From Vreelandella alkaliphila (GTDB lineage Bacteria; Pseudomonadota; Gammaproteobacteria; Pseudomonadales; Halomonadaceae), in NCBI RefSeq assembly GCF_016107625.1, contig NZ_JABASV010000002.1:391055-455054 (forward strand): a stretch of DNA of 64,000 bases, read 5' to 3'. Positions 54,230 through 62,644 of this stretch are shown here, piece after piece (the first letter of the stretch is position 1; each line of letters opens with the position of its first letter). The notes below the pieces were generated by a model that saw only the letters and a program-made list of their open reading frames with translations, did not search any database and was not told where the DNA came from. Both the position numbers and the translations under genes were made by a program.

Positions 54230-55393
54230 ATGACGTTATCAGCCATTGAGCTTGAGAAAATGATCACGTTTCGTAGGGAGCTCCATCAGCACCCAGAGTT
54301 ATCTGGTCAGGAGTCTATAACCGCTGAGCGTATTGCAATGATGCTACGTGACTTGGGGGTAGATGAGGTGCATGAGAAGATAGGTGGCCACGGTGTGGTC
54401 GGCGTCATCCAAGGCACCAGCAAGGGGGCAACCGTTGGGCTTCGAGCCGACTTCGATGCCTTGCCACTCGAGGAAGCTAATCAGTTTTCGCATCGTTCCA
54501 GCCAGTCAAATGTAATGCATGCATGTGGGCATGACGGACATACGGCAATGCTGATGGCCGCTGCTGCACAGTTGGTTAACCAGCGCCCAGCTCAGGGAAA
54601 TATTGTGTTGATTTTTCAACCCGCCGAGGAAATTGGTACTGGTGCTGAAGCGATGCTTGCGGAGGGGCTTCAGGAGAGATTCTCTCTTGATGCAATATTT
54701 GGACTGCACAATTGGCCAGGTGTAGATGCCGGGCGTTTTGTTATCCATGACGTCCCTCACATGGCATCAAGCGACGACTTTGAGGTGACGTTCCACTCTA
54801 CGGGTGGACATGGAGCGATGCCTCATCTCACAACAGACCCCATCGTCGCGGCCAGCCTATTTACAACCGCCATTCAACAGATTGTCAGTCGTAATATTGA
54901 CCCCCAGGACATCGCTGTTATCAGTCTCGGCAGTCTGCAAAGCGGCCATGCTAGCAATATTATTCCGGCGACTGCTCGGCTGACGGGTACCGCGCGCTGC
55001 TTTAAACCCGAGCTACGCAAACGCCTTGAGAAGCGGATTAGCGACGTGGCAGAAGGGGTTTCCAAGGCAACAGGATGCGACGTCACACTCGATTACGTTC
55101 CTTCAACACCAGCGGTTGCCAATGACCGCGGTTGTGCCCAACTGTGCCGCGATGTGGTGGTGCAGCGTTGGGGGCATGAACAGCTGGTAGAGCACCCAGT
55201 CAGCATGGGAGCTGATGATATGGGAGCTTTTCTTACCCATATTCCTGGTGCCTATGCATGGATTGGCAATGGTTCAGGGCCACAAATACCGAAACTTCAC
55301 CAGCCTGACTATGACTTTAACGATGCCATTCTGTCGATTGGAAGCGACTTCCTGACAAATGTGGCAATGCAGTTTCTCGATAACCATCAATAA
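54230..55393 (+). CDS. M20 family amidohydrolase (hippurate hydrolase-like)
   Basis: This 387-residue zinc aminoacylase/carboxypeptidase of peptidase family M20D hydrolyses N-acyl amino acids. Its segments are RRELHQHPELSGQE (about 14-27), GLRADFDALPLEEAN (about 72), the metal-binding HACGHDGHTAMLM (about 98-110), FQPAEEIGTGAEAML (catalytic Glu, about 131) and the C-terminal metal His. The start at 54230 (MTLSAIELEKM) begins the conserved part. Together with the carrier and epimerase downstream it suggests uptake and use of an N-acyl amino acid or dipeptide. Confidence 0.92.
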   Translation: MTLSAIELEKMITFRRELHQHPELSGQESITAERIAMMLRDLGVDEVHEKIGGHGVVGVIQGTSKGATVGLRADFDALPLEEANQFSHRSSQSNVMHACGHDGHTAMLMAAAAQLVNQRPAQGNIVLIFQPAEEIGTGAEAMLAEGLQERFSLDAIFGLHNWPGVDAGRFVIHDVPHMASSDDFEVTFHSTGGHGAMPHLTTDPIVAASLFTTAIQQIVSRNIDPQDIAVISLGSLQSGHASNIIPATARLTGTARCFKPELRKRLEKRISDVAEGVSKATGCDVTLDYVPSTPAVANDRGCAQLCRDVVVQRWGHEQLVEHPVSMGADDMGAFLTHIPGAYAWIGNGSGPQIPKLHQPDYDFNDAILSIGSDFLTNVAMQFLDNHQ

Positions 55394-55407
55394 ACTGGGG
55401 ACACCCC

Positions 55408-56832
55408 ATGACACCTCTCGAAAAAACAATGACACACGAGAAGAGTTCACGACCAACATTTCGCTTCCCGCATATTTTTGTCGTGTTATTTAGCTTTATC
55501 TGTCTCGCTGCTTTATCAACCCACTTTCTTCAGGCGGGTAGCTATGAGCGTGTAACCAATGAGCAAGGGCGTACGGTTGTAGTGCCAGACAGTTATGCGG
55601 CGGTGGAAGCGCAAGAAGCTGGCTGGTTAAGTCCTTTCATGGCGGTCTTTGAGGGTATGGGGGAAGGCAGTAGCATCATCTTCTTTATTTTTATCTCGGG
55701 GGGCGCGTTTGGCGTTCTAAAAGCAACCGGGGTCTTACAAAAAGTTGTTGCCAGTATCAGTAATGCGCTTACTGGACGTGATCTCATTCTTATACCTTTA
55801 CTGATGCTTTTATTTGCGATGGGAGGAGCAACCTTCGGGCTCGCAGAAGAAACAATTGCCTTTATCATTATCCTCGCACCGTTACTGCGTATGCTGGGGT
55901 ATGACTCTATTACGGCCGCAGCGGTACCACTGGTAGGTGCTGGTGCTGGTTTCTCTGCAGCGTTTATGAATCCTTTTACCGTTGGCGTTGCTCAGGATAT
56001 CGCTGAACTCCCGATGTTTTCTGGAATGACCCTGCGGGCCTGTTACTGGCTAATATTCGTCAGCGTCAGTATTGCTTTCGTCACTCGCTATGCGGCCAAA
56101 GTGAAAGCTCACCCCGAAGCGAGCCCTGTCTTTAATAGCGACCGCCGCCAATTTGGCAAACCGCAAGCCAATGAGGATCCAGGCGCGTTATCGGTTGCCG
56201 ATAAACTCGTCCTCGCTACTTTTGTAGGCACTATTCTCGTTATTGCCTATGGGGTGATACGCCATGGCTGGTATATCGGTGAGATGTCCGGCGCCTTTCT
56301 CTTGATGGCTATTTTAATCGGCGCATTTGCGCGTATGAATCCGAATAAAATTGCCGACCACTTTGTTGAGGGCATTCAGGAGATTGCGATGGGGGCACTG
56401 GTAGTGGGCTTTGCCTTTGGCATCCTGGTGATTCTGAGAAATGGGGATATCCTGGATACGATTCTTTATCATCTCGAAGGGCTGCTGAGCGGAATGCCCG
56501 CAGTGGTTACTGCGGTATGTATGTTTTTTGTTCAACTTGTCCTGAACTTCTTAGTCCCTTCTGGCAGTGGCCAAGCAGCACTGACAATGCCTCTAATGGT
56601 ACCTCTTGCAGATCTTGTGGGAGTGACCCGTCAGACAGCTGTTCTTGCGTTTCAGTTTGGTGATGGCATCTCCAATATACTTACTCCAACGTCAGGATAT
56701 TTCATGGCAGGGCTTGCGGTGGCAGGTGTGTCGTGGAGTAAGTGGATCAAATGGATACTGCCATTAGCGATTCTTCAGCTGGGTATGGCAAGTCTGATGA
56801 TTACTTTGGCTCAGATCTTTTCCTGGACATAA
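55408..56832 (+). CDS. YfcC family membrane carrier
   Basis: This 474-residue protein with about 12 hydrophobic segments belongs to the YfcC/DcuC-like carrier family. Typical parts are GGAFGVLKATGVLQKVV (about 94), GGATFGLAEETIAFIIIL (about 138-155) and NFLVPSGSGQAALTMPLMVP (about 381-400). The family is proposed to carry dicarboxylates or amino acid derivatives. The start has GGGGA 6 bases upstream. It begins 14 bp after the amidohydrolase gene. Confidence 0.9.
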   Translation: MTPLEKTMTHEKSSRPTFRFPHIFVVLFSFICLAALSTHFLQAGSYERVTNEQGRTVVVPDSYAAVEAQEAGWLSPFMAVFEGMGEGSSIIFFIFISGGAFGVLKATGVLQKVVASISNALTGRDLILIPLLMLLFAMGGATFGLAEETIAFIIILAPLLRMLGYDSITAAAVPLVGAGAGFSAAFMNPFTVGVAQDIAELPMFSGMTLRACYWLIFVSVSIAFVTRYAAKVKAHPEASPVFNSDRRQFGKPQANEDPGALSVADKLVLATFVGTILVIAYGVIRHGWYIGEMSGAFLLMAILIGAFARMNPNKIADHFVEGIQEIAMGALVVGFAFGILVILRNGDILDTILYHLEGLLSGMPAVVTAVCMFFVQLVLNFLVPSGSGQAALTMPLMVPLADLVGVTRQTAVLAFQFGDGISNILTPTSGYFMAGLAVAGVSWSKWIKWILPLAILQLGMASLMITLAQIFSWT

Positions 56833-56846
56833 ATAAGGCATCAATA

Positions 56847-57953
56847 ATGCGTATTAACAAAATCACGGTATATGGTGTACGTCTTCCACTTAAGCAACCG
56901 TTTAAAATTGCCTATGACACTTATCACGATATCGCCAGCCTGATTGTCAGCATCGAAACTGCTTCTGGCCAGGTTGGCTGGGGTGAAGCCGTGGTAGATC
57001 AGCATGTGTCTGGAGAGACGTATCTTGGCGCCCGAGAAATCATCACCCGTGAGCTAGCGCCGTTACTAATGGGCGCCGACGCCAGTGATATTGCGCAATT
57101 CCATCATGTCGCCAACCGTAAAATTCGCCATAATCCCTCGGCTAAAGCAGCTCTCGATATTGCGCTTCACGACCTAGTGGCGCGTGAATGCGGAAAGCCG
57201 CTTTATGCGCTGCTAGGTGGGCGTAGCCATGCTAGATTGGAACTTCCATACGTTATCAGCATGTTAGCGCCGGAGGAGATGGCGCGTCAGGCGAAAGAGG
57301 CTGCTCGACGCGGTTATCAGTCCATCAAAATCAAACTGGGCGATACGCCGGAACATGATGTTGAGCGGATTGCACGGGTTAGAGAAGCACTAGATCGATC
57401 GATTGCGCTGCGTGTAGATGCCAATCAAGGATGGAGTGCAAAGCAAGCACTTCAGGTCATTCGGCATGCAGCGCCCTATCAAGTGGATTGGTTTGAACAG
57501 CCCGTCGCTATGGAGAACCTCGCCGCCATGGCACGTGTGACTCAGTCAACTGATGCGATGATTATGGCTGATGAGCCTATTCATGGTGTTAAAGAAATGC
57601 TGGAGGTGATTCAACTAAACGCCGCTGACATGGTTAACATTAAGTTAATGAAATCCTCTGGCTTACGCCCTGCTATGGCGATGGCAGAGGTCGGAATGGC
57701 GGCTGATATACCCTGCCAGATCGGCTCTATGGTGGAGTCCTCGATCGCGACGCTCGCGGGTGCCCACCTAGCGCTGGCGCACCCCAATATTATTGCGAAT
57801 GACTTGGTGGGGCCCGCCATGATTGGCGAAGATGTTGCGCAGATGCCGGGAGATGAAACGCATATTGTGTTGGACGACTCACCTGGACTTGGCGTGACTA
57901 TCGACAGGAGTCGAGTGCGGGATCTCAGCGAATTTGTCGATACCATTGACTGA
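56847..57953 (+). CDS. Enolase-superfamily enzyme, dipeptide epimerase or N-acylamino acid racemase type
   Basis: This is a 368-residue member of the muconate-lactonising subgroup. The KxK catalytic pair is K161-x-K163 (SIKIKLG). Metal ligands lie in RVDANQGW, DWFEQPV and MADEPIH, and the second catalytic Lys in NIKLMKSSGLR (about 266-268). The C-terminal IGSMVESSIATLA is typical of dipeptide epimerases. The start at 56847 is 14 bp after the carrier gene. It probably inverts an amino acid centre so that the M20 enzyme can hydrolyse the substrate, an inference from neighbours. Confidence 0.9.
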   Translation: MRINKITVYGVRLPLKQPFKIAYDTYHDIASLIVSIETASGQVGWGEAVVDQHVSGETYLGAREIITRELAPLLMGADASDIAQFHHVANRKIRHNPSAKAALDIALHDLVARECGKPLYALLGGRSHARLELPYVISMLAPEEMARQAKEAARRGYQSIKIKLGDTPEHDVERIARVREALDRSIALRVDANQGWSAKQALQVIRHAAPYQVDWFEQPVAMENLAAMARVTQSTDAMIMADEPIHGVKEMLEVIQLNAADMVNIKLMKSSGLRPAMAMAEVGMAADIPCQIGSMVESSIATLAGAHLALAHPNIIANDLVGPAMIGEDVAQMPGDETHIVLDDSPGLGVTIDRSRVRDLSEFVDTID

Positions 57954-57967
57954 ACCAAGATGTACTC

Positions 57968-58019
57968 TCGGGCAGGAGTGAAGTAAGAAGATGTTCTCTT
58001 CTTTGGTGCTTCTGCCCGA
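57968..58019. terminator. Long hairpin after the epimerase gene
   Basis: Outer arms TCGGGCAG/CTGCCCGA (57968-57975 with 58012-58019) enclose an inner stem AGAAGA/TCTTCT. It ends the rightward operon; no strong T-run follows. Confidence 0.6.
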
Positions 58020-58075
58020 TAGTTATCAATGCTGTTATAAAATCTCAAGCGTATGAATATATAAACATATTAATA

Positions 58076-58111
58076 GCGTTAAGCTTTTTATAGGCGTTAA
58101 GCTTTTAATAG
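58076..58111. repeat. Two adjacent 18-bp direct repeats
   Basis: GCGTTAAGCTTTTTATAG (58076-58093) is followed at once by GCGTTAAGCTTTTAATAG (58094-58111), with one base different. It lies in the AT-rich gap between the epimerase gene and the LysR gene. Confidence 0.8.
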
Positions 58112-58193
58112 GGATTAAATGAGGTAATTGTTTGGCAAAAAGCAATGGCTAGTTGTTTAGCTAAACATAGCAGTGCGTAGTATTGTGCCAGTA

Positions 58194-59159
58194 TCAATCA
58201 CTAAACTGGGTAACATGCTCTACAAAGCGTCGCACTTTGGCGAGTTCCCCCAAGTGTTCAGGGTAAACAAGATAATAAGCACTCTCACTGAGCAATCGAT
58301 ATGGCCAAGCGACTGCCAGTCGGCCACCTTCCAACTCTTCATCGACGGTAAAGTGAGGAACCAGGGCGACCCCACCGCCTGCCATTGCCGTTCGCACCAG
58401 CATAGGAAAGGTCTCGAAGCGGGTGCCATGATAGCTACGGTCAGTGATGATCTCTTGGTTTGCAAACCAATGGTGCCATGCGTCAGGGCGTGTCGAGAGA
58501 TGCAGCAGCGGTAGTTGTGTTAAGTCATCCACTGACTGGATGGGGTGCCGAGCGAGTAATTCAGGGGAGGCAACCGCGACCATATCCTCATCAATAAGCT
58601 TATGACAAGCAAGGCTTGGCCAACTGCCATGCCCATAAAACAGAGCAATATCGATATCTTGCTGCTCAAGATCGAAATCTTTTACGCGGTCATGAAACTC
58701 CAAACTAATGCCTGGATTGGCGGCTAAAAAGGTGGGCAACTTATTGGCCAACCAGCGGCTACCGAAGCTAGGTAAGGTGGCGATTTTAAGAACCTCGCTA
58801 TTACCGCTGTAGGTCATTATCGCTTGCGTCGACATCTCAATTTGAGTGAGCACTTTGCGTACGTCACTTAAAAAAATGGCCCCTTCTGGGGTTAGCAGCA
58901 AGCTACGTCGCACGCGACGAAATAGCTTGTGTTGCAAGGTGGCTTCGAGGTGCGCGACTTGTTTGCTGACAGCACTTTGGGTGAGGTTTAGCTCGTCTGC
59001 TGCGCGAGTAAAGCTCATATGGCGTGCGGCTGCTTCAAAGCATTGCATAGCCGCTGTAGAAGGAAGATTGCGTGATGCCAAACCTGGCGCTCCTGATGAC
59101 CTGAAAGCCGCCCCGGCGACTAAGCGCCGGGGGGAAGCTAGGCTTTTATAATGGCTCAT
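58194..59159 (-). CDS. LysR family regulator (GcvA-like), last gene of the TAXI-TRAP operon
   Basis: This is a 321-residue LysR protein of the GcvA branch. The helix-turn-helix is SFTRAADELNLTQSAVSKQV (about 50-69), and the effector domain begins near 125. Its ATG overlaps the stop of the TRAP permease gene (ATGA), so it is translationally coupled to the transporter rather than divergent from it. A later start near MQCFEAAARHMSF would give the more usual length of 284; the first 37 residues may be an extension. It probably regulates its own transporter operon. Confidence 0.88.
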   Translation of the reverse strand: MSHYKSLASPRRLVAGAAFRSSGAPGLASRNLPSTAAMQCFEAAARHMSFTRAADELNLTQSAVSKQVAHLEATLQHKLFRRVRRSLLLTPEGAIFLSDVRKVLTQIEMSTQAIMTYSGNSEVLKIATLPSFGSRWLANKLPTFLAANPGISLEFHDRVKDFDLEQQDIDIALFYGHGSWPSLACHKLIDEDMVAVASPELLARHPIQSVDDLTQLPLLHLSTRPDAWHHWFANQEIITDRSYHGTRFETFPMLVRTAMAGGGVALVPHFTVDEELEGGRLAVAWPYRLLSESAYYLVYPEHLGELAKVRRFVEHVTQFSD

Positions 59160-61113
59160 TGGGCGAGCGTTGCAGCCTCCTGGGATTTATCAGGTCGGCG
59201 CGACTGAAGCCAGCCCACTGTCACCATGGCAAGCAAGCCTAAGCCGCTGGTTAGCAACTCGGGAACCACCATGGCAAGCCCTGCGACTAACAGTACCAGA
59301 CGCTCCCCGAAGAAGGAATCACGCACAAAGTAACCGAGTAGTGCGCTGCTGACGCCCATAATCCCTACGAGTGAAAAGAACAGCGCGCTTAAAAGACCTA
59401 GCAGCGTAGGTTCGACTAATACCAGCACAGGATTATAAATGAAGGCATAAGGAATAATAAACGCACCAATCGCCAATTTAACCGCCGTAAAGCCGGTCTT
59501 CATTGGGTTGGCTTGTGCAATGCCTGCACCCGCAAACGCGGCTAAACACACGGGAGGCGTAATATCGGCGATGATGCCGAAATAAAAGACAAACAAATGT
59601 ACTGCCATTGGCGGAAGGCCGAACTCATTAATCAGTGCTGGTGCGGCAATGGTGGCAGTGACCACATAGTTTGCTGTTGTGGGTAATCCCATGCCCAAGA
59701 CAATACAGGCAATCATTGTGAACAACAGCGCAAGTATCAAAACGCCGTCAGCTAAGCTAATAATGCCAGCAGCAAATTTTGACCCCATTCCTGTCATGCC
59801 TACCACGCCAGCGATAATGCCTGCGCAAGCGACCGCTGCGATCACTGGCAGTGCCACGCGCGCCCCTTTTTCAAAAATAACCAATATATCTTTTAACGAA
59901 GGGCGTGTTTCTTTGCGAGCCAAACTGACAGCAAACGCACATGCGATACCCAGTAGCGCTGCCCGTTGAGCGGTAAAGCCAACGCTAATAGTCGTAATAA
60001 TGACGAGTAAAGGCAGCAACATGTAGCCTTTTGACAGTATCAGCTTACGCTTGCTGGGCAATTGATCTTTAGGAAGGCCGAGAATGCGATGACGTTTGGC
60101 TTCGAAATGCACCCCGATAAAAATACCCGCAAAATAGAGAATGGCGGGAATCAGCGCCGAAAACATGATTTCGCGGTAAGAGACGCCCACGTACTCCACC
60201 ATGATAAAAGCCGCAGCACCCATTAAGGGCGGCATGATCTGCCCGCCGGTAGAGGCTGACGCTTCGACTGCTCCTGCTACTTCGGGCTTGAAGCGGGCAT
60301 TTTTCATCATAGGAATGGTGAAAGAGCCAGAAGCCACGGTGTTGCCGATAGAGCTTCCCGAAATCATACCCTGAAGCGAGCTTGCTATAACGGCGGCTTT
60401 GCCAGCCCCACCCGTAAAGCGCCCGGTTAACGCAAAGGCTAAGTCATTAAAGAATCGGCCGACGCCGGTATGCATCAGAACAACGCCGAAAAACAAGAAC
60501 AAGAAGATAAAGCGCGCCGATATTTGCAGGGGCGTACCAAAAACGCCGCTTTCCCTAAACCATAAGTAGGGAGACACCTGCTCAAGAGAGAAGCCCGGAT
60601 GAGAAAGCAAAGGGCTAGGGATCAAGTTGCCAAACAGCGCATAGAGAATTGCCAACGTAGCCATGACAACAATTGGCATACCAACAGTACGGCGAGTTGC
60701 TTCTAGTACAAACAGTACGCCGAGTGCGGCAATCGTTAGGTCAACGGCTGAATAGCCCGTAACCCTTGCACGCAGGACTTCTTCATAAAATAGGATTTTA
60801 TAGTAGGCGGCAAAGGTGGCTACGAAGGCGAGTATTACGTCGTACCACGGCACGCCATTACGCCTGCCCGCACCGCGCGTTGCAGGGAATAAGATAAAGA
60901 TCATCCCCAAGGCAAGCCCTAAGTGGACGGCACCTTGCTGCTGTGACGGTAGCGTACCAAAATAACCGGTATAGAGATGAAAGCAAGTCAGTGATACACC
61001 CATTAGGGTGATCAGCCAACCCCACTTGCCTAGCTGTAGTGCAGAACGTACTTGTGACTCACGATCATACTTTTCTAAAAGCGCCGCTTCGTCAGGAGTT
61101 TTTTTTTATCCAC
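59156..61113 (-). CDS. TRAP transporter fused permease (4TM-12TM), start separated by a frame error
   Basis: The body (from ATG 61003, 615 residues) is the fused DctQM permease used by TAXI-type TRAP systems, with about 16 hydrophobic segments and ASASTGGQIMPPLMGAAAFI in the middle. Homologues normally begin some 35-40 residues earlier. Translation upstream of 61003 gives a fitting N terminus (TPDEAALLEKYDRESQVRSA), but a TAA in that frame lies at the A-run. A well-placed GTG at 61113, with GAGG 7 bases upstream, is one base out of frame across nine A (61099-61107). A sequencing or assembly error, slippage, or a true mutation could explain this. Confidence 0.85.
61099..61107 (-). other. Nine-A homopolymer at the permease start, frame break
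   Basis: On the minus strand GTG-GAT is followed by nine A and then CTCCTGAC. With ten (or seven) A the GTG frame would join the permease frame exactly. With nine, the GTG frame ends at TAG within about 13 codons. Confidence 0.85.
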
Positions 61114-61134
61114 GATTAAACCTCATACATATAA

Positions 61135-61157
61135 CGCCGCTGGCTTAGCCAGCGGCG
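61135..61157 (-). terminator. Intercistronic hairpin between TAXI binding protein and permease genes
   Basis: The arms CGCCGCTGGCT and AGCCAGCGGCG flank a single central base, a near-perfect 23-bp palindrome in the 55-bp gap between the two genes. It likely protects the upstream message or attenuates readthrough, giving more binding protein than permease, as is common in binding-protein operons. Confidence 0.7.
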
Positions 61158-61168
61158 AAAGGGAAACA

Positions 61169-62194
61169 TCAATCGGTTAGATCACTTAGGCTGTCAATAT
61201 TGGAGCGTTCACGGGTCACAATCTGAATGACTTCAGGGTAAATGTGTCCGATAAAGGCAACGTTATCAATCGCGCCACTTTCGAACTCTCCGCGTCCGGC
61301 AACGGCATCTTGTGCCGGTGCGTGTACGGTCATCCCGAGATCCATACCGTTATCACGAATGCTCACTAAGTTTTCGATTGAAGCGCCAGTTTCAATATTG
61401 GTGAAGTTATAGCTTTCCAGGTAACGGTTCCAAATGGTGGCCATCTCACCGCCTAGAGGGTAGTAAGTGCCGCCTTGGCTACCGGTACCTAAAATAAACT
61501 CTTCTTTGGCTTCAGTTTCGCCAAGCTCCGCAACCGGGTTATTTACGGTGAGGCCTTGCTCTTCGTAATATTTTTTAGCACCGGGGTGAATGGGTAGACC
61601 TTCTGAACCATTGAGTGCATTTTCAAGGGTAATGAACGCAGACTGGGAGTGCGTGTTTTCTTCAGCATGTTCATGCATTAAACGCGCTAGTTCATAACCC
61701 AGGTCTTCATCAATAGTATTTGTGTTACCAACTAAAATGGCATAAGCCGTAATAGTGTTTACATCTTCACTTTGAAAAGCATAGCTATTAGCGGGAATCG
61801 TAAAGCGCTTATAGGCACTGTTCTCTTCAATATAGTCAATAGCGTCATCGCTTAAACTAATTAGGCGCGCATCGCCGCTCGAGGCTTGTAAGTTCTCGAT
61901 ACTGCCAGAAGGTAAACCAAGAATACCGATAGAAATATCGATGTTGCCATCTTGCACACCATCGAGTGCAGCACCAAACCCTTCTTGATAGGTATTGTAC
62001 TTATCGCTACCAATACCGTAGGCATCAAAAAGTAGTTGGGAAACGCCTTGAGTGGTACTGGCAGGGGGGCCAATAGCGATATTAGGTTTGCTGTCGCCAC
62101 CACAACCCGCCAACAGAAGAGTCGCACCTACGCCGCATAGCACTTTTGTGGATAGCACTTTTGGTGATAGCACTTTAGAAGTAATGTTTTTCAT
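61169..62194 (-). CDS. TAXI-family TRAP solute-binding lipoprotein, circularly permuted
   Basis: This 341-residue lipoprotein has the lipobox LAGC with Cys31. TAXI proteins normally start with a segment like LGTGSQGGTYYPLGGEM and end with a segment like GLPIHPGAKKYYEEQG. Here the order is reversed. Residues 38-214 (NIAIGPPASTTQGVSQLL to PIHPGAKKYYEEQG) are the usual C-terminal half, residues 215-231 are a linker, and residues 232-341 (EFILGTGSQGGTYYP to SNIDSLSDLTD, then stop) are the usual N-terminal half. The break falls at the usual DLKGK-V-VG junction. The frame is open and the signal peptide intact. It is first in an operon with the fused permease and LysR genes. The signal region holds a 15-bp tandem repeat. 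Confidence 0.92.
   Translation of the reverse strand: MKNITSKVLSPKVLSTKVLCGVGATLLLAGCGGDSKPNIAIGPPASTTQGVSQLLFDAYGIGSDKYNTYQEGFGAALDGVQDGNIDISIGILGLPSGSIENLQASSGDARLISLSDDAIDYIEENSAYKRFTIPANSYAFQSEDVNTITAYAILVGNTNTIDEDLGYELARLMHEHAEENTHSQSAFITLENALNGSEGLPIHPGAKKYYEEQGLTVNNPVAELGETEAKEEFILGTGSQGGTYYPLGGEMATIWNRYLESYNFTNIETGASIENLVSIRDNGMDLGMTVHAPAQDAVAGRGEFESGAIDNVAFIGHIYPEVIQIVTRERSNIDSLSDLTD
62137..62181. repeat. 15-bp tandem repeat in the lipoprotein signal sequence (three copies)
   Basis: ATAGCACTTTTGTGG (62137-62151), ATAGCACTTTTGGTG (62152-62166) and ATAGCACTTTAGAAG (62167-62181). On the minus strand they encode SKVL-SPKVL-STKVL, so the repeat keeps frame and lengthens the signal peptide. 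Confidence 0.9.
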
Positions 62195-62644
62195 GTTAAC
62201 TCCTGCTAATTAAATTATTTATAATAAAATTGCTGCTTAGCAATTCTCGCAATCCGACCGTCTGGGGATCGATCAGTGAAAATGGCGCGAAAAAATAGCT
62301 GGCTATTGTTCACGTATGCAGCCCGACAGACAAAAGAAATTAAGTTGCGTACGCATTCCATTTTGTCATACCAAAGGCTTTTAAGAAATCCCTTAAGTAA
62401 CCAGTGGTTTGTGCTTTTTATCTGCATGACCGGCGCGACGTTTTCTTTTTATAGTCTTCCTAGTGGAATATGTGCTAGCAATGAGTGGGCTATGCTGAGC
62501 GGCGGATGATTATGCTTCTGATCATGTGTTCACACCTAATGCATTCCTGCTTGGCATGTATTTAGCGTTTTTTTTCGTTTGTGATCTGCCATATGAACCT
62601 GTTTGATAAGGGAACACATAGTCATTTCAGGAGCGTTTTCGACG
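62195..62644. promoter_or_regulatory. Divergent intergenic region between the TAXI operon and the aminotransferase gene
   Basis: This is a 450-bp region with no gene I can support. It must hold promoters in both directions. It contains the perfect 10-bp palindrome TGCGTACGCA (62346-62355). AGGAG at 62629-62633 is the probable ribosome site for the start at 62645. Confidence 0.45.

Noticed and set aside
61169..62194. Alternative idea that the TAXI protein is a frameshifted or truncated fragment
   Set aside because: Both halves are complete, joined in one open frame with an intact lipoprotein signal, and together reach the normal family length; only their order is changed.
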